A stretch of DNA of 54,536 nucleotides from Methylophaga sp. GTDB lineage: Bacteria; Pseudomonadota; Gammaproteobacteria; Nitrosococcales; Methylophagaceae. Position numbers and translations under genes: made by a program. Position 1 is the first letter of the stretch. Every line of letters starts with the position of its first letter. Below are positions 25,222 through 33,898 of this stretch, piece after piece. The notes under the pieces are model-generated. The model searched no databases and was not told the DNA's origin. It was given only the letters and a program-made list of their open reading frames with translations. The stretch spans positions 1 to 54,536 of the forward strand of contig NZ_VENF01000021.1 of the NCBI RefSeq assembly GCF_009711715.1, in the 5' to 3' direction.

Positions 25222-25602
25222 TTAGCTAAGTGGTGGTGCTCTCAGATAAGGACGCAGATAGGCACTGGCACTGAACTCTGCAGACACAATCTCAGTAAGC
25301 GATGAAACCGTATTATGATCTTGAAATCGATCATGCCAGCCGTCATTGACTGGGTGCCAGTCGGGTGAACCGGCATCTGCTGAAGTCTGCTCCGATTGTT
25401 CTGACTTGAGGCACAGTCTCAGTGAATTATCATGCAGTGCTATCCGGGCTTCCAGTTGTTTAACCAGGCCGGTACTACTGAACGTGCTGCCAGTTTTAGC
25501 GTAGGAAATAACCGGCAGTGATGCCAGTAACAAGGCAAAACACATGACCCATAGCCGGGCGGCTATCTGACTGGTTGATGTGTCTTGTTGTTGGGGCGAC
25601 AT
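25222..25602 (-). CDS. Small exported hypothetical protein between copB and secDF
   Basis: 126 residues. A signal peptide with hydrophobic core LWVMCFALLLASLPV (about residues 18-32) and likely cleavage after VISYA leaves about 90 mature residues with one cysteine and a C-terminus reading AYLRPYLRAPPLS. I do not recognise it; a proline-rich end of this kind is seen in some small exported metal-related proteins, but that is too weak for a family call. It starts 117 bases after copB and ends 68 bases before secDF, all leftward. Confidence 0.6.
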   Translation of the reverse strand: MSPQQQDTSTSQIAARLWVMCFALLLASLPVISYAKTGSTFSSTGLVKQLEARIALHDNSLRLCLKSEQSEQTSADAGSPDWHPVNDGWHDRFQDHNTVSSLTEIVSAEFSASAYLRPYLRAPPLS

Positions 25603-25719
25603 GGGGACGCTCGGCAGTTGTATAGCGCAGTTCTTGTCTGCGTATCGCTAATATACAGGAATTATCCCGGATTGCGATTGAGTTTTTGAACTGATAACGG
25701 CGATGTCAAATTAAGCCAA

Positions 25720-26496
25720 TCAGAACCAAAGTCTCACCCCGGCAACAAATGTCGCCGTACTGTCCTCGTCCCCTTCGCTTTCGGCCAGATCTTTTGTATC
25801 ACCCAGTAATCGGCTGGCTGATACACCGATATAAGGCGCAAATTCCCGACTCAGGTGATAGCGCAGGCGTAAACCGGTGGTGATGCCATTGAGCCCCTGT
25901 CCCTGTTCAAAGTCTTCAACTTCAGAAAAGGCATAACTGGTTTCTGCCCGTGCCTGTAATATCAGCTTTTGTGTCAGACGCCAGTCATATTCGACTTCCA
26001 GATCCAGCCAGGTATCACCGTCGTCACTGATACGGAGATTGCTATCGATTTCAAACCAGTACGGTGCCAGCCCCTGAAAACCGATAATGCCGTAATAACG
26101 CTCCTGCTTGGCTCCGGTGCCGAAGCTGGTCTGGGTGCCAATACCGGTTTGCAGGTCCCAGAATGGACTGATACGGCGGCTGTACTGTAAATCGAGGTTT
26201 TCTATTTCACCGCTATGATCATCGTTGTAACTGCCTTCGGTTTCCAGCCAGAATCGATCCAAATCCTTGCCATACCAGGCCTGTGCATCCCACAGCAGTT
26301 GCTCACTGCCCTCGATGCTTTGCATCTCCAGTCGATCAAACATCAACTGACCATAAGCCATATCATCATGAATCGGTTTGGGCCAGCTTGGATCTGCCTG
26401 AAGACCGATGCCATCAGCCAGGCTCTGGCCTGCACCCAGTACCAGTAGCAGTGCCAGCGTCAAAGAGTAAGCTGAAAGTCCTTTGAATAATTGCAT
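25720..26496 (-). CDS. copB: CopB, outer-membrane copper resistance protein
   Basis: 258 residues with a Sec signal peptide (cleavage after QSLA, about residue 28) and a CopB beta-barrel: DRLEMQ, LLWDAQAWYGKDLDRFWLE, then alternating strands and the final aromatic LWF typical of barrel proteins. CopB lies in the outer membrane and helps keep copper out of the cytosol with CopA. It is shorter than many homologues because the Met/His-rich N-terminal extension is missing. AGGAG 6 bases upstream overlaps the copA stop, and the gap is 9 bases, so it is coupled to copA. Confidence 0.9.
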   Translation of the reverse strand: MQLFKGLSAYSLTLALLLVLGAGQSLADGIGLQADPSWPKPIHDDMAYGQLMFDRLEMQSIEGSEQLLWDAQAWYGKDLDRFWLETEGSYNDDHSGEIENLDLQYSRRISPFWDLQTGIGTQTSFGTGAKQERYYGIIGFQGLAPYWFEIDSNLRISDDGDTWLDLEVEYDWRLTQKLILQARAETSYAFSEVEDFEQGQGLNGITTGLRLRYHLSREFAPYIGVSASRLLGDTKDLAESEGDEDSTATFVAGVRLWF

Positions 26497-26505
26497 GGAT
26501 AACTC

Positions 26506-28263
26506 CTAGGCAACCGAAACGACACGGAACATGCCGGCTTTCATGTGGTACATCAGGTGACAGTGAAATGCCCAGTCGCCGAAGGCATCGGCGGTAATCA
26601 ACGCCGAAACCCGTTCCCCCGGTTTAACAATAATGGTGTGCTTTCTGGGCCTTAAATCACCGTGGCCGTTTTCCAGCTCCATCCACATACCGTGCAAATG
26701 AATCGGGTGATCCATCATCGTGTCATTGACCAGCGTGAGTCTGAGACGCTCGTCCTGGTAGAAACGTATCGGGCCGTCCACTTCCGAGAATTTCTTACCA
26801 TCGAAAGACCACATATAGCGCTCCATACTGCCGGTCAGATGCAGTTCAATTTCCCGTGCCGGCGCTCTTTTGTCCGGCCAGCCGTGGTGACTTTTCAGTT
26901 GTGAGTAGGTCAACACCCGGTGATCGAGATGCTCGAAACCGACACCGGGATCATCAAGCCTGGATATCGGCTTGTCCACGACCATGGCGGCGCCGGGCCC
27001 GTGATTATCAGGTCCGTGGGAAACGCTGTCGACCGACTTTGGTTCGCTCATCTGATGGCCATCATGTTTAGCGTGATCCATAGCCATATTCTGATCGGTA
27101 TTCATCGCGCTATCGCCATGCATGGCATGAGCTGCGCCCATGGCTTCCATCCCCCGCTCTACACGCGGGTAGAGATCAGGAATGGGCGCTGTCAGCCCGG
27201 GTGCGGATGCCAGTGTGGCACTGACATAACCGCTCCTGTCCTGCGACTGGGCAAAGAGGGTATAAGCGTCAGCGGTGGGTTCGACAATCACATCATAGGT
27301 CTCAGCCACACCAATCCGGAATTCATCGGTCTTAACCGGTTGTACCGGTTGACCATCAGCGGCGACAACCGTCATTTCCAGACCGGGAATTTTAAAATCA
27401 AAAAATGTCATCGCCGAGGCATTAATCACCCGCAGGCGCACTTTTTCTCCCGGTGTAAACAGACCGGTCCAGTTGCCGGCGCTGGCTTTACCGTTTATCA
27501 GATAAGTATATTCACTGCCGGTGACATCCAGAATATCTCGCGGGCTCATGCGCATCTGGCCCCACATCGCGGATTTTTGCCAGGCTGATTGCCAGCCCAT
27601 CTTTTCAACATCTTCAAAAAAGTCGGCTACGGTGCGTTGATTGTAGTTGTAGTAGCCTTCAGCCACTTTCAGATTACGCATCACTTCCGCCGGACTGTCG
27701 AAAGTCCAGTCGGACAGCAAAATGACGTAGTCATGATCCACTTCGATGTCTTCGCCCGCTTCAGGCTCAATCACCAGCGGGCCATAATGGCCTAACTGTT
27801 CCTGCATGCCCGAGTGACTGTGATACCAGTAGGTGCCGTTTTGCACCACTGGAAAACGATATTCGAAGGTTTCTCCGGGCTTGATACCGGCAAAGGAAAT
27901 ACCGGGCACGCCATCCATCTGATAAGGCAGCAAAATACCATGCCAGTGAATCGAGGTATCGACATCCAGTGCATTTTTAACCCGTAAAACCGCTTCCCTT
28001 CCCTCCTTGAGTTTAAGCAGCGGGGCCGGAATGGTGCCGTTGATGGTGATGGCTTGTGACGTTAACTGCCGGTCAATTTCCAGCGTGGTTCTGGCAATAT
28101 TGAAGTCAAAGATATCGGCATTACCCACTGTTTTTTTGGGGACCAGCGACATCTGCTGTTGTTTGGCCAGTGCCGGCATCAACGGGTAAACGGTGCTGAG
28201 CAGGCCTGCTGAAGCCAAAGCCTGTAATATTTGCCGTCGTTGCTTGTTATGATGCTGTGTCAT
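26506..28263 (-). CDS. copA: CopA, periplasmic multicopper oxidase for copper resistance
   Basis: 585 residues. The four copper-binding blocks of multicopper oxidases are all present: IHWHGIL, WYHSHSGMQ, HPIHLHGMW and HCHLMYHMKAGM. An N-terminal KQRRQIL with a following hydrophobic stretch fits a Tat signal, used because CopA folds before export. Residues about 370-405 form a Met/His-rich segment (AHAMHGDSAMN, MAMDHAKHDGHQM) expected to bind copper. CopA oxidises and sequesters Cu(I) in the periplasm. First gene of the leftward copper operon, divergent from copR across 168 bases that hold a CusR/CopR-type box. Confidence 0.93.
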   Translation of the reverse strand: MTQHHNKQRRQILQALASAGLLSTVYPLMPALAKQQQMSLVPKKTVGNADIFDFNIARTTLEIDRQLTSQAITINGTIPAPLLKLKEGREAVLRVKNALDVDTSIHWHGILLPYQMDGVPGISFAGIKPGETFEYRFPVVQNGTYWYHSHSGMQEQLGHYGPLVIEPEAGEDIEVDHDYVILLSDWTFDSPAEVMRNLKVAEGYYNYNQRTVADFFEDVEKMGWQSAWQKSAMWGQMRMSPRDILDVTGSEYTYLINGKASAGNWTGLFTPGEKVRLRVINASAMTFFDFKIPGLEMTVVAADGQPVQPVKTDEFRIGVAETYDVIVEPTADAYTLFAQSQDRSGYVSATLASAPGLTAPIPDLYPRVERGMEAMGAAHAMHGDSAMNTDQNMAMDHAKHDGHQMSEPKSVDSVSHGPDNHGPGAAMVVDKPISRLDDPGVGFEHLDHRVLTYSQLKSHHGWPDKRAPAREIELHLTGSMERYMWSFDGKKFSEVDGPIRFYQDERLRLTLVNDTMMDHPIHLHGMWMELENGHGDLRPRKHTIIVKPGERVSALITADAFGDWAFHCHLMYHMKAGMFRVVSVA

Positions 28264-28338
28264 ACAAATTATCTTTTTTGGTGGTATCAGGGCTTATTGA
28301 GATCTCAGTCAGTCCTAGTAAGCTAGCAAAAGCCAGCT

Positions 28339-28352
28339 GTCACCAAAGTGAC
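28339..28352. promoter_or_regulatory. Second palindrome in the copA-copR promoter region
   Basis: GTCAC and GTGAC flank CAAA. It lies one to two helical turns from the main CopR-type box and could be a weaker copy of the same operator (half-sites TGTCA and GTGAC are similar). Confidence 0.35.
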
Positions 28353-28358
28353 GCTAAG

Positions 28359-28374
28359 ATGACAAAAATGTCAT
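28359..28374. promoter_or_regulatory. CusR/CopR-type operator box
   Basis: A perfect palindrome, ATGACA with TGTCAT around AAAA, centred between divergent copA and copR. It closely matches the E. coli CusR box (ATGACAAnnTTGTCAT), known to be bound by copper-responsive regulators of the CusR/CopR type. It probably activates copAB and possibly copRS in response to copper. Confidence 0.8.
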
Positions 28375-28431
28375 GTTGGCTTCATACCTCTGTCAGCTCG
28401 TGCTGTCAGGCTGACTGTATTTGGAATCAAA

Positions 28432-29115
28432 ATGCGCCTGTTAATCATTGAAGATGACGAGAAAACCGGAAAATACCTGACTCAGGGGCTAACTGAGGCC
28501 TCTTTTGTGGTCAGCTGGGTCCGTCATGGCATTGATGGTTTACATGAGCAGGCCAATACGCCTTTTGATCTTATTATTCTGGATCGGATGCTGCCGGATA
28601 TGGATGGTCTGCAGGTTTTAAAACAGTTACAAGGCCGGGGCCCCGTGCCGCCTGTTTTGTTACTGACCGCCAAAGACAGCATTGAAGATCGTGTCTCAGG
28701 TCTGGAAGCCGGCGCCGATGATTATCTGGTTAAACCTTTTGCTTTTGCCGAACTGCTTGCCCGCATCAGAACCCTGTTGAGGCGTGGCCAGCAACCGGTT
28801 GCCGATACGCGTCTGACGCTGGCTGATCTGGAAATAGATCTGGTCGGGCGGCGTGTTTACCGCAACGGCAAGCAAATCAGACTGACTGCCAAGGAATTTG
28901 CATTGCTCGAATTATTGCTCAGACATCAGGGGCAGGTTTTACCCCGCTCGATGATTGCCTCCATGGTCTGGGATATCAATTTCGACAGCGATACCAATGT
29001 CATTGATGTCGCGATTCGTCGGTTACGCGCCAAGATTGATGATGATTTTGAGCAGAAATTGATTCATACCGTCCGTGGTATGGGATACGTGTGTGATGCA
29101 ACTGCCCGGGACTAA
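28432..29115 (+). CDS. copR: CopR/CusR-type copper response regulator
   Basis: 227 residues of the OmpR family. The receiver domain has the acidic pair at residues 8-9 (IIEDDE), the phospho-acceptor aspartate in [12 protein letters not shown] and lysine in YLVKPF. The C-terminal winged helix (about 130-225) has [21 protein letters not shown] and [11 protein letters not shown] lies 8 bases before the ATG. It is followed by its kinase and is divergent from copA, with a CusR-type box between, so it should drive the copper operon. Confidence 0.92.
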   Translation: MRLLIIEDDEKTGKYLTQGLTEASFVVSWVRHGIDGLHEQANTPFDLIILDRMLPDMDGLQVLKQLQGRGPVPPVLLLTAKDSIEDRVSGLEAGADDYLVKPFAFAELLARIRTLLRRGQQPVADTRLTLADLEIDLVGRRVYRNGKQIRLTAKEFALLELLLRHQGQVLPRSMIASMVWDINFDSDTNVIDVAIRRLRAKIDDDFEQKLIHTVRGMGYVCDATARD

Positions 29116-30460
29116 ATTCAAATCTTTGTCGCTGGCAGCAAGACAGACCTTGTTGTTTGCCTTGATTATGTTGATTGTTATCAGTGGCTTAGGTGTGTTT
29201 GTTGAAACGGCTATTCGCCATCATTTCAGAGTCGGCGACAACGCAGAACTGCAGGCGATTATCGAACGGGTTGAAATGACCTTAAATCAGGGTGGTAACA
29301 ATCTGATACAACGTTTTGAAGACATACTGATTGGTCATCACCATCCCCTGTTGCTGGTCACCGAGCCTGGGGGTACGCCGGTCTATCTGAGTGATCCTTC
29401 CGCTGCGGGATTGCTGCGCTGGCGGGCTAATGTAGATGAACAGCCGGTCACGCTGGAAACGGCTGACAAACAGCATTACCGGCTTCGCTATCAAACATTC
29501 ACAACCAGCACGGGACAGCAATTTCATATCACCGCTGCCATAGCCATTGATTACCACCTGAGTTTTCTGCGGCAGTTTAACCAGAGCCTCTGGCTCATTC
29601 TGCTGGCAGCCATCGTCATGTCAACCGTGCTGGGCTGGTTAGCGATTCGGTACTCATTGCGCCCGCTTTCTGCCATCGTGGCCAAAATCCGGGCCTTGTC
29701 TGTATCGCAGCTGAATAACCCGCTTGACACCAATCAGGTTCCCCAGGAACTGGCACAATTATCTGAGTCACTCAATGCCATGATGAGGCGCATTGATGAA
29801 GCCTTTCAGCGCCTGGCGGACTATTCTTCTGATATTGCCCATGAACTCAGAACCCCGGTGACAGCGTTAATGACTCAGACACAGGTTGCACTGACTGCAT
29901 CCAGAAATCCGGAAGAATATCGTGAGGTACTCTATTCCAGCATGGAAGAGTTGCAGCGCATGAGCCAGATGATTGCCGATATGTTGTTCTTGGCACAGAC
30001 AGACAATACACAGCAATTACCAGATATAGAAACTATCCACCTTGGCAAAGAAATCAAAAGCTTGCTGGAGTTTTATAATCTGCTGGCTGAAGACAAGCAG
30101 ATCACACTCTCCTGCCAGGGTGAAGCGAGGCTGTCGGCAAATCGCCTGATGCTGCGGCGGGCTATCGGTAACCTGCTAACCAATGCCATCCGTCATACCG
30201 CTGAGGGGGGCTGGGTGCAGTTAGCTATTGAGTCACAGCCATCCGGGGTCTGCATTCATGTGACTAACCCGGGAGAACCGATTACGCAAGCGGACAGAGA
30301 GAAACTGTTTGATCGCTTCTACCGCTCCAGAGGTACCGAAAATAAAGGTACGGGACTGGGCCTCGCCCTGGTCAAATCGATTGTACAGGCCCATGGTGGG
30401 CAAATCATGCTGGAATCGGACAGTCAACAAACACGCTTTACGTTGTTTTTTCCTCAATAG
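29096..30460 (+). CDS. copS: CopS/CusS-type heavy-metal sensor histidine kinase
   Basis: About 454 residues from ATG 29096; a GTG at 29075 would add 7 residues. Layout: membrane helix (about 15-37), periplasmic sensor (about 40-155), second helix (about 157-180), HAMP, HisKA with [15 protein letters not shown], and HATPase with [10 protein letters not shown] and [14 protein letters not shown]. Heavy-metal kinases of this type detect periplasmic Cu(I). The start overlaps copR by 20 bases, and the 3' end overlaps the convergent MFS gene by 23 bases. Confidence 0.9.
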   Translation: MQLPGTKFKSLSLAARQTLLFALIMLIVISGLGVFVETAIRHHFRVGDNAELQAIIERVEMTLNQGGNNLIQRFEDILIGHHHPLLLVTEPGGTPVYLSDPSAAGLLRWRANVDEQPVTLETADKQHYRLRYQTFTTSTGQQFHITAAIAIDYHLSFLRQFNQSLWLILLAAIVMSTVLGWLAIRYSLRPLSAIVAKIRALSVSQLNNPLDTNQVPQELAQLSESLNAMMRRIDEAFQRLADYSSDIAHELRTPVTALMTQTQVALTASRNPEEYREVLYSSMEELQRMSQMIADMLFLAQTDNTQQLPDIETIHLGKEIKSLLEFYNLLAEDKQITLSCQGEARLSANRLMLRRAIGNLLTNAIRHTAEGGWVQLAIESQPSGVCIHVTNPGEPITQADREKLFDRFYRSRGTENKGTGLGLALVKSIVQAHGGQIMLESDSQQTRFTLFFPQ

Positions 30461-31631
30461 CCGTGGTGTGGTGAATACGCCAGAGGCAGGCAATCCCCAC
30501 TAGCATACAAACTGCAGCGAGCCAGAGCGCACCACTGTAACTGCCTGTATGGGTGGAGATATAGCCGGCAATCGCCGGTGCCGTGATTTGTGCCACGCCG
30601 TAACTGATAGTGAGTCTGGCCATGGCCTTGGCCGGGTTATGCGGAAATTTGTGGCCGATAAAGACCAGCATCAGACTGACGACCCCCGCAAAAGTCCCGC
30701 CAAACAGGATCGCACCCAGCATATTGAACCAGAGGCTGTTGCTCAAGGCAGGAATCACAATTGACACCAGCATAATGCTGTAACTCATCACCAATGCTGA
30801 GGTTTCACCGAGCCGGTTTGAAAGCTTGTCCCAGATCACACAGGACGGCACGGCTGTCAGACCTAATATCACCCAAATCCAGTCTCCCCAGCCAGCCAGT
30901 GCCGGCATATGCTCAAGAATGGCGACGATAAAGGTGGCACTGACCACATAACCGACACCGGCACAGAAATAGGCTGCAATCATCAGGTTCATCCAGCTTC
31001 TGGAGGGTGGCTTAAAACGGTTGTCGCCCTGCTGGGACTGACGGACAGGTGCCGGCATCCAGCGCCAGGCCGGTATAAAAAACAGGATGCCGAAAAAACC
31101 CATGACTATCCATTGCATCGACCAGTCCAGCTGATGATTCATCCAGACAATGGCCAGGCCCGGTATGGCAATGCCCAGGCCCAGGCCGGAAAAATGCAGT
31201 CCCAGATTACCTTTGAACTGATGGCGCTTGAGCCAGCTCATGACAAAGCCGGCGGCGAGTATGATGCCAGCGGTACTGGATAAACCGGCAATCAACCTGA
31301 GCACACTCCACAAAACCAGATTCGTGGTCATTCCCATCGCGATGGTACTGAGTACGGCCAGGACCAGGTTGAGGCGGTAAAGCCTGAATTTAAGCTGTAA
31401 ATCACTGATCCAGGCGATCAGAATCACACCGAGCAGGTAGCCGACGTAATTAAAAGTTGCCAGCCAGCCTCCAGCCAGAGTCGATAAACCGGCCTGTTCC
31501 AGCATCAAGGGTAAAAACGGCGTATAGGCAAACCGGGCAATGCCGACGGTCAGGATCAGGGCGCTGATTCCGGCCATGATGACTTTGAATCTGCTCAGTT
31601 GGGGTGAGTTGATCGCTAACAAACTATTCAT
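30438..31631 (-). CDS. MFS transporter, YbfB/YjiJ family
   Basis: 397 residues with twelve transmembrane helices. The N-terminal GIARFAYTPFLPLML and GWLATFNYVGYLLGV match the YbfB/YjiJ group of major facilitator proteins, whose substrates are unknown. The stop lies inside the end of copS, so the two genes share 23 bases in opposite directions. No operon partner; the leftward HPP gene ends 114 bases upstream of its start. Confidence 0.85.
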   Translation of the reverse strand: MNSLLAINSPQLSRFKVIMAGISALILTVGIARFAYTPFLPLMLEQAGLSTLAGGWLATFNYVGYLLGVILIAWISDLQLKFRLYRLNLVLAVLSTIAMGMTTNLVLWSVLRLIAGLSSTAGIILAAGFVMSWLKRHQFKGNLGLHFSGLGLGIAIPGLAIVWMNHQLDWSMQWIVMGFFGILFFIPAWRWMPAPVRQSQQGDNRFKPPSRSWMNLMIAAYFCAGVGYVVSATFIVAILEHMPALAGWGDWIWVILGLTAVPSCVIWDKLSNRLGETSALVMSYSIMLVSIVIPALSNSLWFNMLGAILFGGTFAGVVSLMLVFIGHKFPHNPAKAMARLTISYGVAQITAPAIAGYISTHTGSYSGALWLAAVCMLVGIACLWRIHHTTAIEEKTT

Positions 31632-31745
31632 CAGGCCCTTTTAATCAGCAAGGTTTATGCTGCTTATCATAGCCACTGACCGTGCAGGCTCAAACCGTTT
31701 AATGACGCATCAAGCCTGAATTTCTTGCTAATCAGCTAAATTTAC

Positions 31746-32723
31746 TCATGACTGATGGTCTGCCTTGACCCACAAACCCTGTGTTTCAATCACCTCAAAC
31801 CGCGCCCATTGGCGGAAACTTTCACGATCACAATAACCGGTCTGATACAGGTTCTGTCCGGCCACGGTTTTGTAAATAATCAGATCCCGCCCCTGTTGAC
31901 AGCGCTCGGCATCATCAATTACCTGACGAACACCCCACAGGCTGCCGATATTGCCATTACTGTAAAAACGACCTCGCTCAATATTTTCCGGGTGACGGAT
32001 ATTAAGCTGAGCATGCTGCCTGGCTTTTTCCAACAATTCGGTCAGCCCTTCTTCGGTGATATCGACGAATGAGTCAAGCTCATGTATGGCTGCGTTAAAA
32101 TCTTCGGTGGTCAGCACATAATCCGAGGTTGGCATCAAGCTTTGTTTTACGCTGATCTGTCGGGTATTGAAATGGGCGGGATAGCGTCGCCATGGAAACA
32201 GAAAGTTAAAGCTCAGTGCAATCGCCAGCATCACAGCCACATTAAGTAATAACGGATACAGCAAAAACTGGTAACCCATTTCACTAATCTCGCTGCCACC
32301 AATGACCGCAGTCAAAGCACTGGCGCCACCCGGCGGATGAATACAGCGCAGATAATACATGGCACCCACGGCGAGTCCTACCGCAATGCCGGCCGTCATA
32401 AAGCCTTCCGGCAACCACTGCTGGCAGCAGACACCGATAAAAGCCGAAATCATATGGCCACCGATAACCGGCCAGGGTTGGGATAGCGCCCCATGCGGTA
32501 CGGCAAACAGCAGCACGGCTGAGGCCCCCAGAGAACTGATAATCAGCACACTACCTGTCAGTCCGAGCTGTGCTTGCTTCAGCACCCAGATTGAAAAAAA
32601 GATAGTCACCGCCATCCCCACCGCTGCGCCGAGGGCAGAAATCAGCTTTTCACCATGACTTGTCTGGTTCCGTTCAATGCCCAGCCATTGCGCAGCGGCA
32701 CTTATATGGGATTTCCAGCTCAT
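31746..32723 (-). CDS. HPP-family integral membrane protein with long C-terminal domain
   Basis: About 325 residues from ATG 32723; an ATG at 32786 would add 21 residues but has no ribosome-binding site. The HPP domain (about 30-175) has four or five helices and the defining CIHPPGGASALTAVIGG. HPP proteins are inner-membrane proteins, some linked to nitrite uptake in phototrophs. Residues about 180-325 are soluble and lack the CBS pair found in many relatives; I do not recognise this tail (it includes YSNGNIGSLWGVRQVIDDA). Divergent from the binding-protein/c-di-GMP unit. Confidence 0.8.
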   Translation of the reverse strand: MSWKSHISAAAQWLGIERNQTSHGEKLISALGAAVGMAVTIFFSIWVLKQAQLGLTGSVLIISSLGASAVLLFAVPHGALSQPWPVIGGHMISAFIGVCCQQWLPEGFMTAGIAVGLAVGAMYYLRCIHPPGGASALTAVIGGSEISEMGYQFLLYPLLLNVAVMLAIALSFNFLFPWRRYPAHFNTRQISVKQSLMPTSDYVLTTEDFNAAIHELDSFVDITEEGLTELLEKARQHAQLNIRHPENIERGRFYSNGNIGSLWGVRQVIDDAERCQQGRDLIIYKTVAGQNLYQTGYCDRESFRQWARFEVIETQGLWVKADHQS

Positions 32724-32938
32724 TGAAAGACTCAACTTGCACAATAATGGTGCGCTATCATAGCGATGATGGTGTCTGATTACCATAAAAACAGGTAAAT
32801 TAAATACTTGTTATTTACTGGACCGTGTTCCGACACACTTTGGCTGGAATCTTGCTGAGAATTGTGCTGGATCAATGCAGTACTGTTTATATGACGCTAG
32901 GCTCTGACCGCGTTGTTATCCGAGTCGAAACTAAAGGA

Positions 32939-33898
32939 ATGATTCTGAACCTGTTTAAGCCTTTGACACAGTTAGTGCGCCTGCTTTTTTTGCTTGTGTC
33001 AGTTAGTGCCTGCGAGGGAGAAAAAGCGCCTATTCGCGTCGCCAACCATGTCTGGCCCGGCTATGAGTTTCTTTCATTGGGTCAACAATTAGGTTATCTG
33101 CCGCAACAGAAAGTGACTCTGGTTGAAAGTCGCTCTGCCACAGAGTGTATTCAGTTATTGAAACAAGACCGTGCTGATGCCGCTACCCTGACCCTGGATG
33201 AAGTGTTACTCGCCAGAAGTCAGGGACTGGATCTGACGATTATTCTTATCATGGATATCTCGGTCGGTGCCGACCAGTTGATTACCAGGGAAGCTATCGA
33301 TTCACTTGAGCAGCTGAAAGGTAAAACTGTCGCACTCGAACAGACGGCGGTAGGCAAACTGTTGCTGGCTAAGGCCAGTGAAAAAACCGGACTGAGCCTG
33401 GAAGATTTCGAGCTGTTACCTGCCACCATAGATCAGCATGTAGGGTTGTGGCATGAAGGCAAAGTGGATGCCATAGTGACCTATGAACCCGCGGCATCAA
33501 TCATGCTGCGTAATGGCGGCCATGTCATTTTCGATAGTAGTCAAGTTCCTGAAACAATTGTCGATGTATTAGCTGTAAGAACCGATCTTATTGAGGAACA
33601 CTCCGTTATGTTGCACCTGTTGGTCTCGGGCTTCTTCAAGGCGCAGAAACATTTTCTTACCAACCCTCAGGATGCCGCATACAGAATGTCTGACAGACTG
33701 AATGTGCCCAGCCGTGAGGTGATGTCTCTTTATCAGGGGCTGGAATTGCCGAGCATCAAACATAATAAAAAACTACTCACACCTGCCAACCCGCAACTGA
33801 CTTCGGTTGCCAGGGATATTCTGCAACTTGGCCTATTTTCTGACACTGATGACCCTATGCTGACAGATCAATTACATACCGACCGGTTCCTGCCATGA
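32939..33898 (+). CDS. Solute-binding lipoprotein (NitT/TauT/SsuA-like) without transporter
   Basis: 319 residues from ATG 32939. A lipobox VSAC puts the lipidated cysteine at residue 25, behind a hydrophobic stretch. The rest is an NMT1/SsuA-type periplasmic binding protein: IRVANHVWPGYEFLSLG, the ADAATLTLDEVLLA signature for sensing occupancy, and VDAIVTYEPAASIML. Family members bind sulfonates, nitrate, thiamine precursors or similar. No ABC permease or ATPase gene is near. The stop overlaps the ATG of the c-di-GMP protein in an ATGA, so it is coupled to it. An upstream GTG at 32825 is possible but would hide the lipobox signal. Confidence 0.85.
   Translation: MILNLFKPLTQLVRLLFLLVSVSACEGEKAPIRVANHVWPGYEFLSLGQQLGYLPQQKVTLVESRSATECIQLLKQDRADAATLTLDEVLLARSQGLDLTIILIMDISVGADQLITREAIDSLEQLKGKTVALEQTAVGKLLLAKASEKTGLSLEDFELLPATIDQHVGLWHEGKVDAIVTYEPAASIMLRNGGHVIFDSSQVPETIVDVLAVRTDLIEEHSVMLHLLVSGFFKAQKHFLTNPQDAAYRMSDRLNVPSREVMSLYQGLELPSIKHNKKLLTPANPQLTSVARDILQLGLFSDTDDPMLTDQLHTDRFLP

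Noticed and set aside
26920..27588. 222-residue open frame on the plus strand inside copA
   Set aside because: Mirrors the Met/His-rich and cupredoxin regions of CopA; composition reflects the complementary strand.
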